Source: a bacterium | GTDB taxonomy: Bacteria > Krumholzibacteriota > Krumholzibacteriia > JACNKJ01 | Assembly: GCA_024231955.1 (NCBI GenBank) | Contig: JAAEPZ010000253.1 | Coordinates: 434,001 to 498,000 of the forward strand | DNA: 64,000 bases | Direction: 5' to 3' | In this document: positions 25,599-33,823 of the stretch, in pieces | Numbering within the stretch: position 1 is the first letter of the stretch | Layout: every line of letters begins with the position of its first letter | Program-made: the position numbers and the translations under genes | Notes under the pieces: generated by a model | The model's input: only the letters and a program-made list of their open reading frames with translations | Database searches by the model: none | What the model was told of the DNA's origin: nothing

Positions 25599-26303
25599 TC
25601 AGGCCTGGGTGATTTTCTCACCCGGCGCAGCATTGGGATCGACTATATGACACAGCACGCAGCTGCCGCACTCGAGCGACCGCGGCGGCACGTACTCTTC
25701 GCCAGCCCGGATCGCCCGTTTCTCCTCCAGTGCATTCATCCCCGCCAGTAGTGCGCCCAGCGCCAGGAATGCCCCCGGCGGGAGGATCATGACCAGGATC
25801 GGCGTGTAACCGGATCCGAGAATCGGAAAACCGAGCAACTCGCCGCTGCCGAGGATCTCACGCACGGCTCCGAGCACCATGAGCCCCAGGGTGAAACCCA
25901 GCCCCATGCCCACTCCATCCACGATGGAGTCGATCAGTTTGTTGCGGCTGGCAAACGCCTCGGCACGCCCCAGTACGATGCAGTTCACCACGATCAAGGG
26001 GATGAACAACCCCAGACTCTTGTGGAGAGCAAAGAAGTAACCGTGCATGACGAGATCGACAATCGTCACGAAGCTGGCGATAACCACGATGAAGGCCGGG
26101 ATACGCACCTTCTTGGGGATGAAATTACGCAGCAGCGAGATGATCGTGTTGCTGCAAACCAGCACGAAGGTTGTGGCCAGCCCCATGCCGATACTGTTCT
26201 CGACGGAGGTCGTCACGGCCAGCGTCGGGCAGAGTCCCAGCAGAAGTCTGAAGATGGGATTCTCTTTCCAGAAACCCCGCGTGAATGTGTTGGCTCGACT
26301 CAT
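25599..26303 (-). CDS. rnfE: Rnf complex membrane subunit RnfE, with a cysteine-containing tail
   Basis: 234 residues; integral membrane subunit of the ferredoxin:NAD+ (or quinone) oxidoreductase pump. Sequence landmarks are NPIFRLLLGLCPTLAVTTS, ENSIGMG and VVNCIVLGRAEAFAS, the conserved membrane cysteines lying in LCPTLA and NCIVLG. The start codon overlaps the rnfG stop by one base. The last ~25 residues carry LECGSCVLCH (Cys 212, 215, 218), an extra cluster-like CX2CX2C that I do not associate with typical RnfE proteins. Confidence 0.95.
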   Translation of the reverse strand: MSRANTFTRGFWKENPIFRLLLGLCPTLAVTTSVENSIGMGLATTFVLVCSNTIISLLRNFIPKKVRIPAFIVVIASFVTIVDLVMHGYFFALHKSLGLFIPLIVVNCIVLGRAEAFASRNKLIDSIVDGVGMGLGFTLGLMVLGAVREILGSGELLGFPILGSGYTPILVMILPPGAFLALGALLAGMNALEEKRAIRAGEEYVPPRSLECGSCVLCHIVDPNAAPGEKITQA

Positions 26304-26887
26304 TAGCGAACCTCCCCGGTGATGATCTTGTCGCGGTTTTGCTCGAAGGTGATAAGGCCGTTCGACACGGCGTCGGCCAGGGCCCGCGCGGTAACGGTCG
26401 CACCGGTGAGGGCATCGAGATCGCCCCCGTCCTTCTTGACCTTCCAGTTCGTATTGCTGCTGCTGTGACCCTTGTAGGAGCCGTCGAGCCATTGGGGGTC
26501 ATCATAGTTGGCGCCCAGACCCGGCGTCTCGGCGTGCTTGAGGATGCGAACGCCATTGGCCTTGCCGTCTGCGGTCACACCCATCATCACTATGATCTCA
26601 CCGGAATAGCCCAGTTGGGTGTTGGCCTCGAAAGCCACACCCGTAACCTTGCCGCCCGATTTGCCGACGTAAAACTTGCGCGACCGGCCATCGATATCCA
26701 GCGTCACGGCATCATCGCCCGGAGCATTATCGAAGGCGGGCAATACCGACTGCACCGCCTCCATGGCCACCTGGAGTTCGGCCAACCTGATCGGCTCCGC
26801 CGTCAACGAGGCGATCTGACTCAGCAGAATCGCCGCGACGGCACAGATGAGCGCTAGACGGATCGAAAGATTCAACATCTCCTTCAT
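26303..26887 (-). CDS. rnfG: Rnf complex flavoprotein subunit RnfG
   Basis: 194 residues from the ATG at 26887 (AGGAGG upstream; ATGA overlap with the rnfD stop). One N-terminal membrane segment is followed by a periplasmic FMN-binding domain. The flavinylation motif DALTGATVT places the FMN on Thr164. ETPGLGA is the usual conserved turn of the FMN-binding domain. Part of the contiguous rnfABCDGE operon. Confidence 0.95.
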   Translation of the reverse strand: MKEMLNLSIRLALICAVAAILLSQIASLTAEPIRLAELQVAMEAVQSVLPAFDNAPGDDAVTLDIDGRSRKFYVGKSGGKVTGVAFEANTQLGYSGEIIVMMGVTADGKANGVRILKHAETPGLGANYDDPQWLDGSYKGHSSSNTNWKVKKDGGDLDALTGATVTARALADAVSNGLITFEQNRDKIITGEVR

Positions 26888-27987
26888 GCGGTTTTCGCCT
26901 CCTGATAGAGCTTGCGAGCGCCGAAGACCCGGGGCTTGGTGAAACGATCGATAAGCGGGGTTGCCGCATTCATGAGCAGAATCGCGAAGCTGACACCCTC
27001 GGGATATCCGCCCCACAACCGGATGACGGCCGTGATCAGACCGCAACCGATGCCGAAGACCAGCATCCCCTTGCGGGTCACGGGTGTGGTCACCATGTCG
27101 GTGGCCATGAAGAATGCACCCAGAATCAGGCCACCGGAGAGACAGTGGAGCAGCGGTGAAGCGTAACTTCCGGGGGAGGCCAACCAGGCGATGCCCGTCA
27201 CCAATGCCACCGTTCCGATGAAACCGACGGGGATCTGCCAGCGGATATGACCGCGCCAGAGCAGAAAGATCCCGCCGAGCAACAGGGCGGCGACACTGAC
27301 CTCACCGAGACAGCCACCGCGCAGCCCGATAACGAGCTGCAGGATCGACGCCCCCTGATCAGCCGGCAGAGGCAGCGTATTGCCCATGCTCAGATACTCC
27401 TTGAGCGCACCCAAGGGTGTCGCACCCGTGGCGGCATCGAAGGCGATGATGCTCGAGGGCTTGGCCCAGGTCGTCATCTGCACGGGGAAGGAGATCAGCA
27501 GCAGCACCCTGGCAACCAGCGCAGGGTTGAAAGGGTTGTACCCCAACCCGCCGTAGATCTGCTTGGCTATGATGATCGCCACGAATGCGCCGACGAGGCA
27601 CATCCACCAGGGGCTGGTCGAGGGGAGGTTCATCGCCAACAGGAGACCGGTGACGGCCGCGCTGAAATCCGTAATGCTGCCGGGGCGCTTCAACAGCTTG
27701 AGGTATCCCCATTCGAAGAGGAGACACCCGCCGACCGTGATGGCCACAACCCGCAGCGCAGGCAGTCCGAAGAACCAGATACCGACCAGAACGGCTGGCA
27801 CCAGGGCCCAGAAGACATCACGCATGATGCCCGTAACATCCTGCCCCTTGTGTACGTGGGGCGAAGCGCTCATGACCAGCTTCGGAGGAGCCGCAGGCTT
27901 CTCCTTTTTGGGTGCCGGCTTGGCCTCGACAGCTTTATCGCCCTCGGGGGGCGTCGGGCTGGTCTTGGGATCCTTCTCGTCGCTCAT
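26884..27987 (-). CDS. rnfD: Rnf complex membrane flavoprotein RnfD
   Basis: 367 residues with 8-10 membrane segments. SASPHVHKGQDV begins the conserved core, and NPFNPALVARVLLLISFP follows, as in RnfD/NqrB. The covalent FMN motif DAATGATPLGA puts the flavin on Thr190. The first ~38 residues are a Lys/Pro/Ala/Glu-rich cytosolic extension not needed in minimal RnfD proteins. It overlaps rnfG by 4 nt. Confidence 0.95.
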   Translation of the reverse strand: MSDEKDPKTSPTPPEGDKAVEAKPAPKKEKPAAPPKLVMSASPHVHKGQDVTGIMRDVFWALVPAVLVGIWFFGLPALRVVAITVGGCLLFEWGYLKLLKRPGSITDFSAAVTGLLLAMNLPSTSPWWMCLVGAFVAIIIAKQIYGGLGYNPFNPALVARVLLLISFPVQMTTWAKPSSIIAFDAATGATPLGALKEYLSMGNTLPLPADQGASILQLVIGLRGGCLGEVSVAALLLGGIFLLWRGHIRWQIPVGFIGTVALVTGIAWLASPGSYASPLLHCLSGGLILGAFFMATDMVTTPVTRKGMLVFGIGCGLITAVIRLWGGYPEGVSFAILLMNAATPLIDRFTKPRVFGARKLYQEAKTA

Positions 27988-28030
27988 GCTAACCTCTCAT
28001 GCTCCCGTTAAATATCTCCGCTATCCCGGC

Positions 28031-29344
28031 CTAACCGGCCTGCTGCTGCAGTTTTCTCAGTTCCGCCTTGCCGCGCTTGAAGAGCTGGACCAGGGGACGG
28101 TGCGAGGGACAGACGTAGGCACAACTTCCACATTCGATACAGTCATTGACACAAAGCTCGCCGAGTTCGGCGTAGCGATCGCGTTCGGCATATTGACCCA
28201 GAGCGCTCGGTACGAGCCCCATGGGGCAGACATCCACACAGGCCCCGCAACGGATGCAGGGACCGGCGGTGAACTGCGTGACCTCATCGGCGTCCAGACA
28301 CAGAATGCCGCTGGTGCCCTTGATCAGGGAGACATCCAGCGAGAACTGGCTGAAGCCCATCATCGGCCCGCCGAAGATCACCTTGCTCGCAGCGGAGGTC
28401 AGCCCGCCGCAAAACGCGATGACATCCTGCAGCGGCGTACCCACGCGGGCGCTGATGTTCTTCGGCTCATTGATGCCGCTGCCCGTGACGGTGGTCACCC
28501 GTTCAATCAGAGACCACCCTTTCTCCACGGCCTCCAGCGCCGCCACGGCGGTGCCGACGTTCTGCACCAGACAGCCCACCTCCATCGGCAGGCCACCGGC
28601 CGGCACGGTCTTGCCGGTGAGGGCATAGATCAGATGCTTCTCAGAACCCTGCGGGTACTTGACCTCCAGCAGGGCGAACTCGATATCCAGATCCTTGGGG
28701 CAGGCGTTTCTCAGAGCCTCCAGGGCATCCTTCTTGTTGGCCTCGACGCCGACATAACCCTTCGTAACGCCCAGCACCCGCATCATCAGGCCGACACCCT
28801 CCATCACCTCGGTAGCCTGCTCCACCATGACGCGGTGGTCACTGGTCAGGTAGGGCTCGCACTCGGCCCCGTTGAGGATGAAGGTGTCGATGGGCTTGTC
28901 GGCCGGAGGGCTGAGTTTGACGTGGGTCGGGAAAGTGGCTCCGCCCATGCCGACCAGACCCGCCGCCGCGATGGCGCTCTTGAGGTCCTCGGGTGTCTGT
29001 TCGCGCCAGAGCCCCAGGGGTTTGACGCCCTCCCAGCAGGTGTCCTCGCCATCGGCGATGATCTCGATCGCCATCTGCATGTTGCCCATCATGTGGGGGA
29101 ATTCCTTGATGGCCTTCACCTTGCCGCTGGTGGGCGCGAAGACTGGAGCGGACACGAAGCCACCGGCCTTGGTCAGAGGTTCGCCTCTGCCGACCTCCTG
29201 CCCCTTCTTGACGATCACCTCGCCGGGAGCGCCGATATGCTGCGAAATGGGGACCACGTAGCGACCGAGCAACGGCATCTTCTCCACGGACGATGCGGCA
29301 GTGCTCTTGTTGTATTTGGGGTGGATCCCGCCCTTGAAACGCAT
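28031..29344 (-). CDS. rnfC: Rnf complex NADH-binding iron-sulfur subunit RnfC
   Basis: 437 residues. N-terminal landmarks GGIHP, an SLBB-type lipoyl-like segment, and the nucleotide/FMN-binding GMGGATFPTHVKL are present. Two [4Fe-4S] motifs near the C-terminus read CIRCGACVDVCP and CIECGSCAYVCP. It is the cytosolic entry or exit point for NAD(H). No long extra C-terminal repeat, unlike proteobacterial RnfC. Confidence 0.96.
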   Translation of the reverse strand: MRFKGGIHPKYNKSTAASSVEKMPLLGRYVVPISQHIGAPGEVIVKKGQEVGRGEPLTKAGGFVSAPVFAPTSGKVKAIKEFPHMMGNMQMAIEIIADGEDTCWEGVKPLGLWREQTPEDLKSAIAAAGLVGMGGATFPTHVKLSPPADKPIDTFILNGAECEPYLTSDHRVMVEQATEVMEGVGLMMRVLGVTKGYVGVEANKKDALEALRNACPKDLDIEFALLEVKYPQGSEKHLIYALTGKTVPAGGLPMEVGCLVQNVGTAVAALEAVEKGWSLIERVTTVTGSGINEPKNISARVGTPLQDVIAFCGGLTSAASKVIFGGPMMGFSQFSLDVSLIKGTSGILCLDADEVTQFTAGPCIRCGACVDVCPMGLVPSALGQYAERDRYAELGELCVNDCIECGSCAYVCPSHRPLVQLFKRGKAELRKLQQQAG

Positions 29345-29369
29345 GCTTACCTCCGCCGGATAAACCGGG

Positions 29370-30179
29370 TTAGTGCTGAACAGCCTTTTTGCTCAGATCC
29401 AGTTCCTTGATACACGCATTGGGACACTCGCCGATCACGGCAGGGTCCTGAGGCGGGTTGGTGTAATCGGTACTCGCCAGCGCATTGGTCACGACCATGC
29501 TGCCGTCACCCGTGAACTTCTCACACTTCTTGCAGCCGATACAGGCGTAGGTGCAGGCCTTGCGGGCCACGCCACCCTTGTCGGTGTTCCGACAGAGGAT
29601 ATGAATCGGCGCACTGGCCGGCACGATCTGGATGATGTTCTTGGGGCAGGCCGTCACACATTTGCCGCAACTCGTGCAGCGTTCCGAAATGACCCGGGCG
29701 ATGCCGCCCTCGGTCATTTCGATGGCGCCGAAGGGGCAAACCATCTGGCAATCCGCGAGGCCCAGGCAACCGGCGCCGCAGAGCTTGTCGCCTCCACCCA
29801 CGAGGGCGGCGCTGGCGCAGCTGGTCATGCCGTTGTAGTGGAATTTGGTCGGAGCTGCGGTCGAGTCGCCCTGACAGAGAACCAGCGCAACCGAACGCTC
29901 CTTCTCCTCAATTGTGATCCCCATGATCCGGCCGATATCGGCGGCGGTCTCCGCGCCGCCAACGGGGCAGGCGTCAGGGGCCGCCTTGCCCTCGACAACG
30001 CCCTTGGCGAAATCGGAGCAACCGGCATAGCCACAACCGCCGCAGTTGGCGCCGGGCAGGATATCACCGATCTCCTCCTGGCGAGGATCAACTTCAACCG
30101 CGAAAAACTTGGCCGCTAGGCCCAATCCCAAACCGGCAACGAGTCCCAGACCGGCAAGTACGCATGTCGCAACGATCAA
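29370..30179 (-). CDS. rnfB: Rnf complex ferredoxin-like subunit RnfB
   Basis: 269 residues. An N-terminal membrane anchor precedes the four-cysteine domain (GANCGGCGYAGCSDFA ... ACPVGG), then ferredoxin-type clusters CQMVCPFGAI and CTSCGKCVTACPKN, and a third cysteine-rich stretch CIGCKKC. It passes electrons between soluble ferredoxin and the membrane subunits. Confidence 0.96.
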   Translation of the reverse strand: MIVATCVLAGLGLVAGLGLGLAAKFFAVEVDPRQEEIGDILPGANCGGCGYAGCSDFAKGVVEGKAAPDACPVGGAETAADIGRIMGITIEEKERSVALVLCQGDSTAAPTKFHYNGMTSCASAALVGGGDKLCGAGCLGLADCQMVCPFGAIEMTEGGIARVISERCTSCGKCVTACPKNIIQIVPASAPIHILCRNTDKGGVARKACTYACIGCKKCEKFTGDGSMVVTNALASTDYTNPPQDPAVIGECPNACIKELDLSKKAVQH

Positions 30180-30200
30180 GAGGATGCTCCTTTTCTGGCC

Positions 30201-30776
30201 CTACTTGACTAGACCTGTAAAGCCCATGAAGGCCATGGAGAGGATACCGGCGGTAACCAGCGCAATGGCGGTGCCCTTGAAGGCCTTGGGCGTGTCGGCG
30301 AGCTCGAGCACCTCACGGATCCCCGCGAAGAGCAGGATGGCCAGGCCAAAGCCCAGACCGCCGGCGGCGCCGAAGACGGTCGCCTGCGCGAGAGTGTGCT
30401 CATTCTGGATATTCAGCGTCGCCGCACCGAGTACCGCACAATTGGTGGTGATCAGCGGAAGGAAGATGCCAAGCGAGGCGTAGAGCTTGGGGCTGAGTTT
30501 CTGCAGCACCAATTCGACGAACTGCACCATCGTGGCGATGATGAGAATGAAGGCGATGATCTTCAGGAAGACGAGATCATTCGGTACGAGCAGTTTGTGA
30601 TAAACGAGCCAGCTGATCACGCTGGCCATCGTCATGACGAAAACAACAGCCCCCGTCATACCAACGGCCGTAGACAGCTTCTTCGACACGCCCAGGAACG
30701 GGCAGATGCCGAGGAATTGCATCAGGACGAAGTTATTGACGAAAATGGCGCTGACTACCAGGAGAATGAGTTCCAT
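30201..30776 (-). CDS. rnfA: Rnf complex membrane subunit RnfA, first gene of the operon
   Basis: 191 residues with six membrane segments. FVNNFVLMQFLGICPFLGVS and TNCAVLGAA carry the two conserved membrane cysteines thought to bind iron between RnfA and RnfE. Gene order rnfABCDGE is that of the proteobacterial operons, not the clostridial rnfCDGEAB order. Confidence 0.96.
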   Translation of the reverse strand: MELILLVVSAIFVNNFVLMQFLGICPFLGVSKKLSTAVGMTGAVVFVMTMASVISWLVYHKLLVPNDLVFLKIIAFILIIATMVQFVELVLQKLSPKLYASLGIFLPLITTNCAVLGAATLNIQNEHTLAQATVFGAAGGLGFGLAILLFAGIREVLELADTPKAFKGTAIALVTAGILSMAFMGFTGLVK

Positions 30777-30823
30777 GCTCCAGTGCCCCTTCCTTCATGT
30801 GCTTGGGATCATTTCAAGGCACT

Positions 30824-30853
30824 AATAAAGAACAAAAGTGCGCAGTATGGCAA
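30824..30853 (-). promoter_or_regulatory. Candidate promoter of the rnf operon
   Basis: On the minus strand TTGCCA and TTTATT are spaced 18 nt apart, about 48 nt upstream of the rnfA start. -35 matches 5 of 6 and -10 matches 4 of 6 consensus bases. Confidence 0.4.
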
Positions 30854-31052
30854 GTGAATCCGTGCGTTCGACATGGATAAGAATTCCGATAAAGCTGGAG
30901 GATGGAGCGGACGGAATACTGCCGGAGCTCATGACGCAATCGGTTCCCGACCGGGGAGTCCGACCTCACTACACAGATGGATCGTTAGGACTATCTCACC
31001 CGGACGAGGCGGCGTATTTCGAACCGCCGCGCTCTCCCGCCCGGAGATAAAG

Positions 31053-31084
31053 CGAGCGACGGCGATGCAGGTACGCCGTCGCTC
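31053..31084 (-). terminator. Hairpin downstream of the SBBP gene, weak terminator
   Basis: An 11-bp perfect stem (GAGCGACGGCG with its complement) about 50 nt after the stop. The following minus-strand bases (GCTTTATC) make only a poor T-run. Confidence 0.45.
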
Positions 31085-31135
31085 ACCAATGCCGCACTAC
31101 CGGGATATCATCTCATACCAGGAGGCGAAATGACA

Positions 31136-33586
31136 TCAGCGCAGCAAAACCAGTTTACGGGAATCGGCTGAAGCTCCCGTGTCGAGCCTCACCAGATAGG
31201 TTCCCGAGGAGACATCATGCCCCTGCGCATCGCGGCCATCCCAGGTGAGGTCATGGTGGCCGGCCTGGAAGGTGTCGGCGACCAGCACGGTCACCAGACT
31301 GCCGTCGCTGGCATATACCTTCACCTGCACGCGGGCAGGCGCCTCGAGACTGAAGGAGATGGTGGTATGCGGGTTGAACGGGTTGGGCCAGTTGCCCAGG
31401 ATTCTCGCCCCGCCGGGAGCTCCCCCCCCCTGGGGAACGGCGGTCAGATCGGCCGAGAGGTCGCTGTCGAGATAAACGACATAGGCGTCGCCTCCACCCG
31501 CGTAACCGGTCTCCCAACCGTGCGGGTGATAGGGGAAGCTGCTCGATTCGGTGAAGCCCATGGCATAAACGCCACCGTCGACGGCCAGCAGGTACTCCAC
31601 CGTCTCATCCTCCGAGTCGCCGATGAATGTCGAAGCCTGCAATGTGGTCAGATCCAGATCCAGCTTCGACACGAAGCCGTCGCCCGAATAGCGGGTTCCG
31701 CCGCCCCAGATATCGTCCCAGGCCGTCGTGACCGGGCTCATGGGGAACTCGGGCGTGTTGGTGCTGCCGCCGACATAGATCGAACCCGCCTCCTGGTCGA
31801 TGGCCAGCGCCCAGCCGTTCTCCCAGTTGCGGTCACCCAGGTAGGTCGAGGCGAGAACCTCGGTGAGCCCCTCGCCCTCGAACTTGGTCACGAACACATC
31901 GTCACCGACATTCGCCCCACCGACGCCGCTGTAGGTGGTATCCCAGGCCGAGGGAGATACCGGGAAAGTCGAAGAATAGGAGGCGGTATGCCCCGTGACA
32001 TACGCATCCCCGGCAGCATCGACCGCAACGGCGTAGGCGAAGTCCCAGGAGAAACCGCCCAGGAAGGTCGAGGCCAGCAGCAGGCCAAGATCGTTGTCCA
32101 GCTTGGTGACGAAAGCGTCGAACATCCAGCCGGTGCCTCCGTGCGTGGTTTGATATGCCGACGGGGTCGTCGGGAAATCGGTCGAGGCGATCCAGCCGGT
32201 GAGGAATACGTCGCCCGCCCCGTTCAGGGCCAGGCTCTCGATGTAATCGTTATTCGTTCCACCCAGATAGGTGCTGTTCTTCAATGTTGTGAGGTCGCCA
32301 TCCAGCTTGGAGATGACGCCATTCATCGTGGCGGTTCCGCTGGCGTGAAACACGTGGTCATAGCCGTCGACACAGGGATAATCGCTGGATTGGCTGAACC
32401 CGGCCACGATGACATCGCCGTCGGCATCGATCGCCAGATCGCGGCACCAGTCGGGCTCCGCTCCACCCAGATAGGTCGAGACCTGAAGCTCATCCAGATC
32501 AGGAGTCAACCTGCCGATGAAGATATCACCTCCGGCTCTATATGGCGTGTTCGCCGTATTGCCGTCGTGAGTACTCTTGTAGGCTCCGGGACGAACCGGG
32601 AAATCGTTCGACATGGTGTTGCCGGTGACGTAAACGCGCCCCTGAGCATCCACCGCCAGTCCCCGCGCCTCCTCATCGGAACTGCCGCCGAGATAGGTGG
32701 AGGACAGCCGCTCGGTCAGATCGGCGGTGAATCGGGCGATGAAGATATCCTTGTTGCCGCCCGTCGCACCCTGGACGACACCGGGAGAGGCCGGGAAATC
32801 GACCGAGGTGGTGAAGCCGGCAGTGTAGACGTTGCCCTCGGCGTCGAGGGCGCCGCACAGCCCCTGCTCTTCGGCCCCACCCCCGATGAGGGTGGAGGCC
32901 AGAAGCGGATCGATCATCAGCGTGGTATTGTGATCGTAATCCCCCACGCTGAAGCCATAGCTGCCGCCCGCAAGCACATAGGCAACCTCCACAGCTTCGC
33001 GCCCCCGTTCGCCCTCCTGCCAGGCCACAGGGGAGCTGAAGGTCAGCTCACCCAGCTCAGTCGCCACGATCAGGGCGCCGTCATCCGCAAGGGCGAGTGA
33101 CGACATGCCCTCCAGCTTCAGCCGGATCGACGCCACATCCGCGCCGGGGGAGACGGCAAACACCTTCTCCACGCTGCCGGAGCCCGTGTGCAGTTCAAGC
33201 TCGACACCCGGATAGATCTCACCACACCTCAGTGTGCGCCAGGCGGGTATATCCCGCCGCCAGAGCCGGGTATCCTCACCCCTGAAGCTGTTGAACGTAC
33301 CCTGTGCAGGAGTGCCGCCACCCGGTGCCAGCGGTGCGGCCGCGATGAACGTCTCCCTGAGCGCCACCATTCCACTGCCCGCTGGGAGCGAATAGACCAG
33401 TTCACCATCCGTGGTGAGGAACACAGTCCCCCCCAACCCTGCGGCGTAGTAGGCGATATCGGTATCCACCTGCCCCTGGTTGAGCAGGAACGTGGTATAG
33501 TCTCCTGCAGCCATGGCCGAACCAACGGCAATCACCTGAATCAGAAGAGCAAGGGTGACATATCCGATCAGCTTGATGCGATTCAT
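31136..33586 (-). CDS. Large secreted SBBP-repeat protein with NPFNP-type C-terminal domain
   Basis: 816 residues from the second in-frame ATG (33586), which starts a clean signal peptide ending near SAMA. After an N-terminal domain with FLLNQGQV, seven or so beta-propeller-like SBBP repeats follow. Each contains a STYLGG-type strand, a D-x-x-G-(N/D)-x-Y-(V/A)-(T/A)-G core and a FP motif. The last ~80 residues (GNWPNPFNPHTTI ... GTYLVRL) form the Ig-like, FlgD-related C-terminal domain that resembles type IX sorting domains. It is presumably surface-exposed or released. No type IX secretion gene is visible here. Confidence 0.85.
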   Translation of the reverse strand: MNRIKLIGYVTLALLIQVIAVGSAMAAGDYTTFLLNQGQVDTDIAYYAAGLGGTVFLTTDGELVYSLPAGSGMVALRETFIAAAPLAPGGGTPAQGTFNSFRGEDTRLWRRDIPAWRTLRCGEIYPGVELELHTGSGSVEKVFAVSPGADVASIRLKLEGMSSLALADDGALIVATELGELTFSSPVAWQEGERGREAVEVAYVLAGGSYGFSVGDYDHNTTLMIDPLLASTLIGGGAEEQGLCGALDAEGNVYTAGFTTSVDFPASPGVVQGATGGNKDIFIARFTADLTERLSSTYLGGSSDEEARGLAVDAQGRVYVTGNTMSNDFPVRPGAYKSTHDGNTANTPYRAGGDIFIGRLTPDLDELQVSTYLGGAEPDWCRDLAIDADGDVIVAGFSQSSDYPCVDGYDHVFHASGTATMNGVISKLDGDLTTLKNSTYLGGTNNDYIESLALNGAGDVFLTGWIASTDFPTTPSAYQTTHGGTGWMFDAFVTKLDNDLGLLLASTFLGGFSWDFAYAVAVDAAGDAYVTGHTASYSSTFPVSPSAWDTTYSGVGGANVGDDVFVTKFEGEGLTEVLASTYLGDRNWENGWALAIDQEAGSIYVGGSTNTPEFPMSPVTTAWDDIWGGGTRYSGDGFVSKLDLDLTTLQASTFIGDSEDETVEYLLAVDGGVYAMGFTESSSFPYHPHGWETGYAGGGDAYVVYLDSDLSADLTAVPQGGGAPGGARILGNWPNPFNPHTTISFSLEAPARVQVKVYASDGSLVTVLVADTFQAGHHDLTWDGRDAQGHDVSSGTYLVRLDTGASADSRKLVLLR

Positions 33587-33723
33587 ACTGTACCTGCTTT
33601 CTTGCAGCAAAGCCGATCCTGCACTGAGGAATCAGCAGGGAGTTCTGGTATTTTCACCGCTATTCGGAGGATAATCCGACAGAAGCAATGCTATGATGTC
33701 TGCAGGGATAATGACGATTCGGT

Positions 33724-33753
33724 TTGCGGTTTGCCTGATGGTCGGCTTATGAT
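33724..33753 (+). promoter_or_regulatory. Possible promoter of the CadC-like regulator
   Basis: TTGCGG and TATGAT with 18 nt between them, about 70 nt before the TTG start codon. Good -10, weak -35. Confidence 0.35.
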
Positions 33754-33823
33754 GAGCATATGAATTGGTAATGACGCAGGTCATATTCCGTAAGTTGTAT
33801 AATATCACCGGAATGAGTAAACC

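Larger units (their letters stand above)
30777..31135. other. Intergenic region upstream of rnfA, no gene seen
   Basis: About 360 nt. No frame with convincing codon use or a ribosome binding site. It holds the candidate rnf promoter and the hairpin that may end the SBBP gene, both listed separately. Confidence 0.5.

Noticed and set aside
30838..31133. Short plus-strand frames between rnfA and the SBBP gene
   Set aside because: No ribosome binding site, unusual composition, and they run through the hairpin at 31053.
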